From an uncultured bacterium (GTDB lineage Bacteria > Vulcanimicrobiota > Xenobia > Xenobiales > Xenobiaceae), in assembly GCA_934636825.1 (NCBI GenBank), contig CAKUBG010000007.1, forward strand, positions 28,749 through 92,748: a DNA stretch of 64,000 nt, given 5' to 3'. The position numbers and the translations under genes were made by a program. A model generated the notes under the pieces. That model made no database searches and was not told the origin of the DNA. It saw only the letters and a list, made by a program, of their open reading frames with translations. Within the stretch, counting starts at the first letter, position 1; every line of letters begins with the position of its first letter. Shown one piece after another: positions 1 to 8,163 of the stretch.

Positions 1-1
1 A

Positions 2-592
2 ACTCTCAATCGTTCTTCGCTTATGCCCTGGCAAAAAAGGCTAGATTTTGTAGCTATTTCTACGCTTAATCATGATAACGGTTTTGATTTTATTAACAGC
101 TTAAATAGCAAGACGATTTTTCTTTGTCCCAATATTACTCCCTATAAATTTACAGAAATTACTTCTTTGGAAGTAGCTAAAAATGTGCAAGTTATTACTG
201 TACCGCCGGGTATTTATCCACTTTTTGAAGGGGTCTGGACTTTGGTTGTGCCTGTAGATAGAAATAAATTTGCTCTCGATTTTCTGGTGCGCCGCCGTGA
301 CGGAACCTTAACGCTTTTCTGCGGTTCCGGTTATGGAGATTTTGCCGATAGATTTTCCTTAATTAACAATTTGCTCCATGAAACGCCTTCTTTAATCGTG
401 GGTAACTTTAACGATAGCTATTTAATGTGGAACGATTCCAACCTAAAGTATATGAAACAATTGGCCGCTCAATATCCCCATATGAAAATTGAAGCTTGCG
501 GCGGAGTCGGTTTTTCTGAATATGAGTTTTTGCGCAGTATTTTCGGTGACAATGTATATTGCGGCAATTTGGGTGAGAGGATCTCGCTGTGA
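2..592 (+). CDS. C-terminal fragment, ComEC/Rec2-like metallo-beta-lactamase-fold domain (gene enters from left)
   Basis: The reading frame is open to the window edge, so the ATG at 23 is probably internal and the gene starts upstream. The visible part resembles the C-terminal MBL-type domain of ComEC/Rec2 DNA-uptake channels. 'RLDFVAIS' matches the strand before the usual histidine motif, 'GTLTLFCG' sits where the 'LLTGD' strand would be, and the last 35 residues follow the 'VISVG...GHP...VY.T...G.I' pattern. The expected His/Asp metal ligands are not present (NHDNG replaces HxDHxGG), so nuclease activity is doubtful. No membrane part is visible because it would lie off the window. The stop overlaps the GTG of the next gene, implying translational coupling. 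Family assignment is inferred from pattern only. Confidence 0.45.
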   Translation, partial: TLNRSSLMPWQKRLDFVAISTLNHDNGFDFINSLNSKTIFLCPNITPYKFTEITSLEVAKNVQVITVPPGIYPLFEGVWTLVVPVDRNKFALDFLVRRRDGTLTLFCGSGYGDFADRFSLINNLLHETPSLIVGNFNDSYLMWNDSNLKYMKQLAAQYPHMKIEACGGVGFSEYEFLRSIFGDNVYCGNLGERISL

Positions 593-2538
593 GTTGGTTT
601 CAAAACAATAAACATAAACTGCTGGGAGTAGTTGCTTTATTTAGCTTTGGACTTTTGGCTTTTATACTGTTTGAAGGCTGGAATTTTCCTTACGCTTCTG
701 CTTATGCAGGACGTCCGGGCGGAGAATTAGACGGCTGGTTGTGGCGCTATTGGTGGACTAAAAAGCTCATTTCTACAGCTTGGAATAGTGGCGCTTCTTG
801 GCAATATATGCTCTGGTTGGTTTCTGTGGCCGGCTCTTACCCTGAAACAGGCAACCTTTCCGATTTGTGGCTTTTTTCTTGGCCTTTAGAAACTATTTTT
901 GGCGCTCCGCTTTACTTTAATGTAAAAACTTGGCTGATTTTTGCTCTCAACGGTTTCAGTGGTTATTTGCTTGGTTGCTATCTATTTAAAAACAGAGCCG
1001 CCGGCTGGCTTAGCGGAGCGGTCATGGTTTTTTCTCCTTACTGCCTAACCGAACTAGATAGCGGTCGCATTCGTCAAGCTATCATTTTTCCTATGGTTTT
1101 TTATTGCTTGGCTTTAATAAGGCTTTACCGCAAGCCAAGTTTGGGGCTGGTTGCCGCTGTAGGGTTCTGGGGCGGTTTGACAACTATCATTTATCTTTTT
1201 TACGGTCAATCGCTGCTTATTTTTACGCTGATTTTTTTACTGTGGAATATTGTCTGCGGAAGTTACGGCCATTTTACTAAGTCCAAAGCGCTTTACTTGC
1301 TGGCGGCTGGCGTTTTAACTGTAGCTGTGGCTTTGCCTTCCGGATTGGCTTACTTGGCTATGATCTTTCGCGGCAACGATTTGCCCGAACTGGTATTATT
1401 TAGCAATTTCCCTTCTTTGGAGGTGCTTCTTTCTCCCGAGCCGGAAAAAATTTTACAGCAAAACGATCCTCTGTTAACTTCTTTTCAGCGTTTTCGTTTC
1501 GATTCGTTGCCTTGGCAATATCCTTTTGCGGTGAAATATACTCGCAATTTGCCAATTTTGGTAACTTTAATGAGCATATTGGCCGTTCCTTTGCTGTGGT
1601 TTAGCAAAGAAAATATTGGCTGCTCCGAGGCAGAGAAAGAGCAAAGTGAGCCGGAGTCTTTTACTTGCGCTCAAGCCGGGCCTTGGCTTTTAAGTTTGTT
1701 ATTATTTTATTCGCTGACTTTAGGCCCTTATTTACAAGATATCAATACCGGAGACTATATTGGCAAATTGCACGGAGGTTTAGCTACTCCTTACGTGCTC
1801 TTTTTCAAATATTTGCCGGCTTTTGCTCGCCTTTTTTCTCCAGTGCGCATGAGCGCTATGATGCTTATTGCGGCCTCCATTTTGAGTGGAGCTATCGTGT
1901 ACACTTTACAAAAATGGCACCGAAACCGTTTAGTTAGTTGGATTGTGGCTTTAACAGCGGCTTTTTTAATTGGCGCCAATAATTTTTATTGCCAGGCTGC
2001 TCCTATTACTTCTTTTAATATAAAAACTCCTCAATGCTATTCTCGTTTGGCTTCTCAACCTGGAGTCTTTATGGTTGCCGAAGTGCCTATACGTACCGGC
2101 GATTATTTGCAATATTATCAAATTGTGCACGGCAAACGTTTGCTTTTGGGGTGGGCTGATGGCGCCACTCCGCCAAACTATCCGCAATCTAATTTGCAAA
2201 AGCTGACTAAAACTATTCCTGACTTGGAAAAAAACACTTTTTTGCAATTCATTGAGCAACTCAATGTCGATCCCAATTCCGACATCGAGTTCGATTATCT
2301 TGACTACCAAAAGTTAATTGAAGAGGGATTGCTTTATATTATTGTGCATGAACGCAGTTGCTGGAATATCGATCCCCAAAATGGAAGATACTTTTATGAT
2401 AGCTATTGCCACACGCTCAGTATGCTTTTTGGCGCTCCCCAAGATCAAGATATTGAAGAAGTATTTGTGCAAGGTAGCGATACTCCGAGCCAATACGGCG
2501 TGGCTGTTTTCAGAATTGACAAGCTTAAGTTGCCTTAG
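589..2538 (+). CDS. Polytopic membrane protein, GT-C/YfhO-like
   Basis: This 649-residue protein has about a dozen hydrophobic segments up to residue about 470, then a soluble C-terminal region of about 170 residues. This arrangement is typical of membrane glycosyltransferases of the GT-C fold and of YfhO-type proteins that glycosylate lipid-linked envelope polymers. An acidic, proline-containing loop lies around residues 345-360. The GTG start at 589 follows GAGAGG and overlaps the upstream stop (GTGA). A GT2 enzyme of the dolichol-phosphate-mannose-synthase type follows, which would make the lipid-linked sugar donor such proteins use. The pairing supports envelope glycosylation, but no catalytic motif was identified and the exact family is uncertain. 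Confidence 0.5.
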   Translation: MSWFQNNKHKLLGVVALFSFGLLAFILFEGWNFPYASAYAGRPGGELDGWLWRYWWTKKLISTAWNSGASWQYMLWLVSVAGSYPETGNLSDLWLFSWPLETIFGAPLYFNVKTWLIFALNGFSGYLLGCYLFKNRAAGWLSGAVMVFSPYCLTELDSGRIRQAIIFPMVFYCLALIRLYRKPSLGLVAAVGFWGGLTTIIYLFYGQSLLIFTLIFLLWNIVCGSYGHFTKSKALYLLAAGVLTVAVALPSGLAYLAMIFRGNDLPELVLFSNFPSLEVLLSPEPEKILQQNDPLLTSFQRFRFDSLPWQYPFAVKYTRNLPILVTLMSILAVPLLWFSKENIGCSEAEKEQSEPESFTCAQAGPWLLSLLLFYSLTLGPYLQDINTGDYIGKLHGGLATPYVLFFKYLPAFARLFSPVRMSAMMLIAASILSGAIVYTLQKWHRNRLVSWIVALTAAFLIGANNFYCQAAPITSFNIKTPQCYSRLASQPGVFMVAEVPIRTGDYLQYYQIVHGKRLLLGWADGATPPNYPQSNLQKLTKTIPDLEKNTFLQFIEQLNVDPNSDIEFDYLDYQKLIEEGLLYIIVHERSCWNIDPQNGRYFYDSYCHTLSMLFGAPQDQDIEEVFVQGSDTPSQYGVAVFRIDKLKLP

Positions 2539-2561
2539 TTTTAAGATAAAGTTAGGGCAGG

Positions 2562-2578
2562 GGCCGGAGCTTCCGGCC
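2562..2578 (+). other. Short GC hairpin in intergenic gap
   Basis: GGCCGGA and TCCGGCC can pair across a 3-nt loop between the membrane protein and the GT2 gene. No T-run follows, so it is not a convincing intrinsic terminator. It may be an mRNA processing or stability element. Confidence 0.3.
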
Positions 2579-2613
2579 TCGTAACTAACAGGCTCACGCA
2601 GACTAGGAAAGCA

Positions 2614-3336
2614 GTGTTGGCATATATGAGCAGAGCGCTTATTATCTTAACTTATGACGAAATTGAAGGATCCAAAGCTCTATGGAGTCGTTTACCTCTA
2701 AATAGTTTTGATGAGGTGTTGGTAGTAGACGGAGGCTCTTCAGACGGAACGGTTGAGTTTTATAAAGAGCAGGGTTTAAAAGTTGTCGGTCAAGATATTC
2801 CCGGACGAGGTGAAGCTTTCAGAGTCGGCGTTAAAAATACCACTTCTTCGATCTTAGTTTTTTATTCTCCCGATGGAAACGAAGATCCTGATGATATTGT
2901 CAAGCTATGTGAGCGCTTGGAAAACAACGAAGCTGATATAGCTATCGCTTCTCGTTTTATGAAGAATAGTCGCAACGAAGAAGATGATCAATTCTTCCGC
3001 TTCCGAGCTTGGGTAAACAGAGCTTTTACTTTTATAGCTAATACGCTTTTTAATGATAGCGCCTACGTTACTGATACCATTAACGGTTTCCGCGCGGTCA
3101 GACGTTGTTCTTTTGAAGTTTTGAAACTTGATGAATGCGGTTTTCCTATCGAATACCAAATGAGTATCAGAGCTATGAAAAACAAGTTGCGTATAGTGGA
3201 GATACCTACCATAGAGGGCAATCGCATAGGAGGCAAGTCTAAGTGTCTATCTTTACCGGTGGGGTGGGGACATGTAAAGGTACTTAGTACAGAAATTTGG
3301 GCTGCTTTAAAAGAAAAATTGCGCCGTCATTTTTAG
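2614..3336 (+). CDS. GT2 family glycosyltransferase, dolichol-phosphate-mannose-synthase-like
   Basis: This 240-residue cytoplasmic enzyme has a GT-A fold. 'VLVVDGGSSDGT' near residue 37 is the nucleotide-sugar-binding signature of GT2 enzymes. 'FYSPDGNEDPDDI' stands where the DxD-type metal motif is expected, and 'DTINGFRAVRR' is the acceptor-side motif of Dpm1-like transferases. It probably transfers a sugar from a nucleotide donor to polyprenyl phosphate for the upstream membrane protein. The start is GTG 2614 or TTG 2617, because AGGA at 2605-2608 is well spaced for them and too far from ATG 2626. No membrane anchor is present at the C-terminus. The class is clear; substrate is unknown. 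Confidence 0.75.
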   Translation: MLAYMSRALIILTYDEIEGSKALWSRLPLNSFDEVLVVDGGSSDGTVEFYKEQGLKVVGQDIPGRGEAFRVGVKNTTSSILVFYSPDGNEDPDDIVKLCERLENNEADIAIASRFMKNSRNEEDDQFFRFRAWVNRAFTFIANTLFNDSAYVTDTINGFRAVRRCSFEVLKLDECGFPIEYQMSIRAMKNKLRIVEIPTIEGNRIGGKSKCLSLPVGWGHVKVLSTEIWAALKEKLRRHF

Positions 3337-3361
3337 GTAAACTTATTTAGAGTGTGAAATT

Positions 3362-3997
3362 ATGATTGCTTCTCTTGAGGGATTATGTGTTTACAGCGGT
3401 CAAGATAGGGTCGTTTTAGAGATTAACGGAATCGGTTACGAAGTTTTTGTGACCGAGTCTTTTGCTTCTCGCTGTATTATTGATAGGCACTATCGTTTGC
3501 AAACACTTATGATTGTGCGGGAAAATGAAATATTTTTAGTCGGTTTTACTACGCCTCTGGAACGAGAGTTTTGTAAATTATTGACAACTATATCCGGCAT
3601 CGGCCCTAAAGCTGCTTTAAAAATTCTCAATAAATATACTCCCGCCGATTTGGCCGCTTGTATTTTGGAAAATGACGTCGACTCTTTGAAAAAAGTGCCG
3701 GGTATCGGCCCCAAAACGGCCAAGCGACTCATTTTGGAACTTAACGAAAAGATCAGTGCCATGTCTGAAAATATGTCACTGAATACCGATAGTTTCAAAG
3801 ATCGTCGCTCTCAAAAAGTTGCCGAGCCGGAAAGCACTTTGCCTCCGACGGCTTTGGAAGCTGTGGCTGTGTTGGTCGGTTTGGGTTGTACTTCAGAAGA
3901 AGCGGAAAGCGCTGTCAAAGCGGCCTTGGAAGCAGGTACGGCTGCCGATTCTTCCGATTTGGTAATGGCCGCTGTCAGCGAGTTAGGAAATAATTAA
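3362..3997 (+). CDS. ruvA: Holliday junction branch migration protein RuvA
   Basis: RuvA (211 residues, usual about 200) binds four-way junctions as a tetramer and loads the RuvB motor. The N-terminal OB-fold begins MIASLEG and is followed by the tandem helix-hairpin-helix motifs 'ISGIGPKAALKIL' and 'VPGIGPKTAKRLI' between residues about 75 and 125. A variable linker leads to a small C-terminal RuvB-binding domain with 'LEAVAVLVGLG' around residue 165. The gene sits 6 bp before ruvB, the usual pairing. No ruvC is adjacent; the gene upstream is a glycosyltransferase. Assignment is secure. Confidence 0.97.
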   Translation: MIASLEGLCVYSGQDRVVLEINGIGYEVFVTESFASRCIIDRHYRLQTLMIVRENEIFLVGFTTPLEREFCKLLTTISGIGPKAALKILNKYTPADLAACILENDVDSLKKVPGIGPKTAKRLILELNEKISAMSENMSLNTDSFKDRRSQKVAEPESTLPPTALEAVAVLVGLGCTSEEAESAVKAALEAGTAADSSDLVMAAVSELGNN

Positions 3998-4003
3998 GGT
4001 CTT

Positions 4004-5032
4004 ATGTTTAATTTGCCTCGTCAGCTTTCGCCCCGCAAAGCTTCTGCGGAAGAGAGTGAAAACGAAAAGAGTTTGCGTCCCCACAATATAGGCGAATATG
4101 TGGGCCAAACCGACATCGTAGAAAATTTGCGTGTTTTTATCAAGGCAGCTTCGCAGCGACGTGAGCCTTTGGATCATATTTTGCTTTCCGGCCCTCCTGG
4201 TTTAGGCAAAACTACTTTGGCTCAGTTGGTCGCTTCAGAAATGGGCGTAGAAATGAGGGCTACTTCCGGCCCGGCTATTTCTAGGCCTATCGATCTTTTG
4301 GTATTGTTGCACGGACTGAAGCCGCGTCAGGTTCTCTTTATAGACGAAATACATCGCCTTTCTCATGTTGTAGAAGAGATATTGTATCCGGTTATGGAAG
4401 ATCTCTCTTTCGACCGCATTATTAGCAAAGGCAACTCCAAAGGAGCTATTCAACATCGCGTGGCTCCTTTCACCTTGGTTGGAGCCACCACTCGTTCCGG
4501 AGCTTTGTCAGCCCCTTTGCGATCCAGGTTTGGCATTTTAATGCAATTAAATTTTTATACGCCCGACGAACTGGCTAAGATTGTGCGCCGTTCTGCCTCT
4601 CTTTTAGATATCAGCATCGATACGGGAGGTAGCTTAGAAATAGCCAGGCGTTGCAGAGGAACCCCACGTATAGCCAATCGTCTAATAAAGCGCGTGCGCG
4701 ATTTTGCTCAAGTTGAGGGAGAAAAGCAAATTACGGCAGAAATCGCTTCTTATGCGTTGGAGCGTATGTCTATCGATTCTTACGGTCTCGATTCTATCGA
4801 CAGGCGCATTTTAGATATTTTGATCAATACTTATAAAGGGCAACCGGTTGGACTGACTACTTTGGCAGCAGCTATAGGCGAAGAACCAGACAATTTAGAA
4901 GATGTGTACGAACCTTATCTTTTGGCTTCCGGTTTCTTGTTGAAAACTCCACGTGGACGCGTAGCCGGCCCTAAAGCCTACGAACATTTAGGCTTGGAGC
5001 CAATTCCTTCGGAAAATGGCGCTGCCGAATAA
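4004..5032 (+). CDS. ruvB: Holliday junction branch migration ATPase RuvB
   Basis: This 342-residue AAA+ motor drives branch migration with RuvA during recombinational repair. Visible features are the characteristic 'LRPHNIGEYVGQ' N-terminus, Walker A GPPGLGKTT at residues 63-71, Walker B 'FIDEIHRL' near 108, sensor-type 'LVGATTRSGALSAPLRSRFG' around 165, and the C-terminal winged helix ('GLTTLAAAIGEE', then 'LLKTPRGR'). The length is normal. It is the last gene of the ruvAB unit and ends before a strong bidirectional terminator. Confidence 0.98.
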   Translation: MFNLPRQLSPRKASAEESENEKSLRPHNIGEYVGQTDIVENLRVFIKAASQRREPLDHILLSGPPGLGKTTLAQLVASEMGVEMRATSGPAISRPIDLLVLLHGLKPRQVLFIDEIHRLSHVVEEILYPVMEDLSFDRIISKGNSKGAIQHRVAPFTLVGATTRSGALSAPLRSRFGILMQLNFYTPDELAKIVRRSASLLDISIDTGGSLEIARRCRGTPRIANRLIKRVRDFAQVEGEKQITAEIASYALERMSIDSYGLDSIDRRILDILINTYKGQPVGLTTLAAAIGEEPDNLEDVYEPYLLASGFLLKTPRGRVAGPKAYEHLGLEPIPSENGAAE

Positions 5033-5065
5033 GTTTGTCGACTAAGTTTGCTAAGCCACAATAAA

Positions 5066-5120
5066 AAGCCCCTTGAATGATGTTTTGCTAAAGCTAAGCA
5101 ACAATTCAAGGGGCTTTTTT
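5066..5120. terminator. Bidirectional intrinsic terminator between ruvB and the S46 peptidase
   Basis: AGCCCCTTGAAT (5067-5078) pairs with ATTCAAGGGGCT (5104-5115). It is flanked by an A-run on the left and a T-run on the right, so it can terminate both the rightward ruvB and the leftward peptidase transcript. Confidence 0.9.
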
Positions 5121-5140
5121 TTTGTTTAGATAATCAGTTT

Positions 5141-7210
5141 TTAATGTTTATCAGAGTTGGGCAAAAGCTCTTTAAGCAAAGCGTCGGCGTGATAAACATT
5201 GCGCAAAGCTTCCAAAATGGCTGGAGAAGCCACTGAAATATGACGGGCTTTTACTTCATCATAGACAAAGTTGCGTACCATACCAAATTGATTGCGGTCA
5301 AAATTGAGGCCCACCAATTCGCCTTTAGTGTTGATTACCGGACTGCCGGAGTTGCCTCCTATGGTGTCTGAGGTAGCTACAAAAACCATATCGGTAGTGG
5401 GATTAACTTCAGCTTGATGGGTGCGCCAAGATTGCGGCACTTGGAAGGGAACCGTATTTAAATGGGCCTCGGCGCGTTCGTATAAGTCGCCCAAAGTAGT
5501 GTGCCAACTTACCTCCTGGTTGCCGTCTTGATAACCTTTTACCAAACCGTAAGAAAGGCGCAAAGTAAAGGTAGCGTCGGGAGGAGTTGTCCATTTATCA
5601 ATTTTGAAACGCTCGGAAGCTATTTGGGCATAAGCTTTTACTGAAGGTGCTTTGAAAAGCTTTTCATAAGCTTGGCGCACTTGGCGAGCATCGTTGTCTA
5701 TAGCTAGAGCCAGCTTAATCATAGCGTCATCAGACTTTTCTAATTCTGATAAGCTCAGATAAGCCAGACGCTGTCTCTCTTTAACGTCGAATAAGCGGCA
5801 ATTGTCTACTAAATAAGTGGCTCTGTCGGCAGGGCTCTGCCCTTGCAAAATAGTTTGCACTTGAGCATTGTCGGCTCCCAAGCGTTCGGCCAAGAAGGAA
5901 AAACTGGCATTGAGACGGGCTTTTTCTACGTCAGCGTAGATAGGAGCGGGCGAGAAGAGCGTTTGCTTGAGCGAATCGAGCTTAGTAGAGTTGTATTCTG
6001 GCAAATGGAGTTGAGCATTATCCTTTTCGCGAGCTAAACGAACAATATGTCTGGCTATAGAGAATAAAGGACTGGGATAGGCGTCAGCTCTTTCCAAAAG
6101 ATTGTATGGCTCTTCAATAAAGCGAGCTTTTTGGCAAGCTTCTTCTATTTCTTGCCAAGGGGTTTGGTCTTTTACCAAATTGCGCAATTTGTCTTCTTGA
6201 GCTTTTTTGCGTTCCATAATGGAAGTTTGGCATAAGCCTTGATACATACCGGTATAAGCTTTGCGCGAATTGGCTATAGAACGTATATCGTTATTTATGC
6301 GCCTGGCATTTTCCGGAGAGCGTTCGGCAAATTGCAAATAAGCCGCTTCCATGGCTCTAGCTCTGGCTAGACGATAAGGCAAACTAAAATTGCGTGTATG
6401 TAAAGTTTGGGCGTAAGTTTCCAAACGATTGGTCGTGCCAGGATGACCTACTACAAAGACTAAGTCGTTTTCGGTCGCTCCTTGGGGATTGATGGCAAAA
6501 TAATGTTGCGGCTTTACCGGTTTACCATTTTCATAGACGCGGAAAATGGTCGCATCTAAGCAAGTGCGCGGATATTCGAAATTGTCTGCGTCACCGCCGA
6601 AGAAAGCTACATCTTGTTCGGGAGCCCACACTAAACGCACGTCAGTATACTTTTTATAAGTGTAAAGACAATATTGCCCGCCTTGATAGAGCGTAACTAC
6701 GTCGCAACGCAATTTTGTACGCTGGTTGGCTTCTTTTTCAATTTTGGCAATATTAGCTTTGCGAATAGAGGCTGCTTCTTCGGCGCTCATCTTGGGAGTA
6801 ATAGAAGCATTCACTTGCTTAGTTACATCTGTAATAGATTGCAAGCAATTTATTTCTAAATTGGGAGCTTTGAGCTCTTGGGCTCTAGTTTTGGCCAAAA
6901 AGCCTTCAGCTATTAAATTGCGCTCAGGAGTGCTCAATTCAGAAAGGGTTTCATCGGCTATATGATGGTTAGTAATAACTAAACCATCGGGAGAAATAAA
7001 GCCTCCGGAACCACCATTATTGAAACGCACAGCTGCGTGCATGGCGTCGTTGAGCCATTTGTCGCTCAAGTTGAAGTGGTATTTTTTGGCTAATTGGGCT
7101 TTGGGAGGAGCATTAAAAGGGAACATACCTTCGTCAGCATAGCTTAAAGAAGGCAGGGCTAAAGCTATAGCTGCACCCAGTAATAAAGCGGAAAATTTAG
7201 GATTGATCAT
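5141..7210 (-). CDS. Secreted S46 dipeptidyl-peptidase, DPP11-type (Asp/Glu-preferring)
   Basis: This is a 689-residue periplasmic exopeptidase of family S46, close to the family's usual length of about 700. An open frame continues 60 codons further upstream. I chose the ATG at 7210 because it gives a proper signal peptide (MINPKFSALLLGAAIALALP, then SYA) behind GGGAAA. The chymotrypsin-like core shows 'ITNHHIAD' (catalytic His at 82 or 83) and 'GGNSGSPV' (catalytic Ser621). Eighteen residues after that Ser lies an Arg ('FDRN', residue 639). In Porphyromonas enzymes the equivalent position is Arg673 in the acidic-residue-specific DPP11 and Gly673 in DPP7, so Asp/Glu at P1 is predicted. The gene stands alone and suggests growth on peptides. 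Confidence 0.93.
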   Translation of the reverse strand: MINPKFSALLLGAAIALALPSLSYADEGMFPFNAPPKAQLAKKYHFNLSDKWLNDAMHAAVRFNNGGSGGFISPDGLVITNHHIADETLSELSTPERNLIAEGFLAKTRAQELKAPNLEINCLQSITDVTKQVNASITPKMSAEEAASIRKANIAKIEKEANQRTKLRCDVVTLYQGGQYCLYTYKKYTDVRLVWAPEQDVAFFGGDADNFEYPRTCLDATIFRVYENGKPVKPQHYFAINPQGATENDLVFVVGHPGTTNRLETYAQTLHTRNFSLPYRLARARAMEAAYLQFAERSPENARRINNDIRSIANSRKAYTGMYQGLCQTSIMERKKAQEDKLRNLVKDQTPWQEIEEACQKARFIEEPYNLLERADAYPSPLFSIARHIVRLAREKDNAQLHLPEYNSTKLDSLKQTLFSPAPIYADVEKARLNASFSFLAERLGADNAQVQTILQGQSPADRATYLVDNCRLFDVKERQRLAYLSLSELEKSDDAMIKLALAIDNDARQVRQAYEKLFKAPSVKAYAQIASERFKIDKWTTPPDATFTLRLSYGLVKGYQDGNQEVSWHTTLGDLYERAEAHLNTVPFQVPQSWRTHQAEVNPTTDMVFVATSDTIGGNSGSPVINTKGELVGLNFDRNQFGMVRNFVYDEVKARHISVASPAILEALRNVYHADALLKELLPNSDKH

Positions 7211-7484
7211 AAAGAATATTTCCCATTCAACGCTATTCTTTTCCTGCTGTTTGTTCTTTTGGCTTTGTAGCCTCTCCAATGTGAGCAATTTTAAGAAGAG
7301 GTTTAGCGCTTCGCACGGCAAAAACGTCCGCCACAACAGAAAAGGCATGAGTCTAAAATTTCGTTTTATCGAGTAATGGGTCAGTGCCAATCTATAAAAA
7401 ATGTAAAAGAACAGATTAACGGCTCGATCTATATCGAAGCCGAGTTTTTCTTTTTAGCCATAGCTGTGAAGGGAATATTTCTAT
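7211..7484. other. Divergent intergenic region
   Basis: This gap of about 270 bp separates the leftward peptidase from the rightward potassium-uptake genes and must hold both promoters. The open frame extending the peptidase upstream has no signal-peptide logic and is probably untranslated. I see no strong hairpin or convincing promoter consensus here. Confidence 0.4.
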
Positions 7485-8150
7485 ATGAGCCAGCAAATTC
7501 TCATTATAGGTTTGGGACAATTTGGTATGTCTTTAGCTAGAACACTCTCCGAAAAAGGAGTGGAAGTTTTGGCTGTAGATCGCAATTTGGCTCTAGTAGA
7601 AGAAGCTTCTCTTTTTGTAGCTGACGCTATGCAAATTAAGGTTACTGACGAAACCGACATGGCTAGGCTTGAACCTTCCAAACGTGATGCGGCCGTCTGT
7701 GCTATCGGTGATAGCTCCAAAGAAGATTCGATTATTTGTACCGCTTTATTGAGCCAATTGGGAGCGCCTTTTATTGTGGCTAGAGCGCGTGACTCCGTAC
7801 ATAAACGCATTCTTAAGGCTGTAGGAGCCAATTTGGTAATTAACCCTGAACGTGAATTTGGTCGCCGCTTTGCTACACGTTTAATCAACCGCAATATGGT
7901 AGTCGATACCGATTTGGGTGATGATTGCTTATTGACCGAAATACGAGTACAGCCAGGCATGGTGGGCAAAAATTTAATCGAATTGGAATTGCCAAAGCGC
8001 TTTGAAGTTATGGTAGCGGGTATTCGCAGTTACGAAGATCCTTCCAAAATTATCCATCCCAATCCGACTATACCTTTAAGAGCTGACGACAGATTGATTA
8101 TCGTTTCTAATGAACGGGCTATCGCCGAGTTGCAAAAAAACTTTCGTTAA
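7485..8150 (+). CDS. KtrA/TrkA-family RCK regulatory subunit of potassium uptake
   Basis: This 221-residue cytoplasmic protein has a single RCK unit. An RCK_N Rossmann domain carries 'IIGLGQFGMSLA' at residues 6-17 and the acidic 'VLAVDRN' strand end that contacts the adenosine ribose. An RCK_C domain spans about 140-220 ('VQPGMVGKNLIELELP'). One RCK unit is the KtrA/KtrC arrangement; E. coli TrkA has two. It forms an octameric ring that gates the channel subunit in response to ATP/ADP, NADH or c-di-AMP in known homologues. The channel gene starts 13 bp downstream, so the two form one operon. Confidence 0.93.
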   Translation: MSQQILIIGLGQFGMSLARTLSEKGVEVLAVDRNLALVEEASLFVADAMQIKVTDETDMARLEPSKRDAAVCAIGDSSKEDSIICTALLSQLGAPFIVARARDSVHKRILKAVGANLVINPEREFGRRFATRLINRNMVVDTDLGDDCLLTEIRVQPGMVGKNLIELELPKRFEVMVAGIRSYEDPSKIIHPNPTIPLRADDRLIIVSNERAIAELQKNFR

Positions 8151-8163
8151 AAAGTATTGAGCT

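Noticed and set aside
7211..7390. Longer N-terminus of the S46 peptidase
   Set aside because: The open frame to 7390 would put 60 residues ahead of a good signal peptide that has its own start codon and ribosome-binding site.
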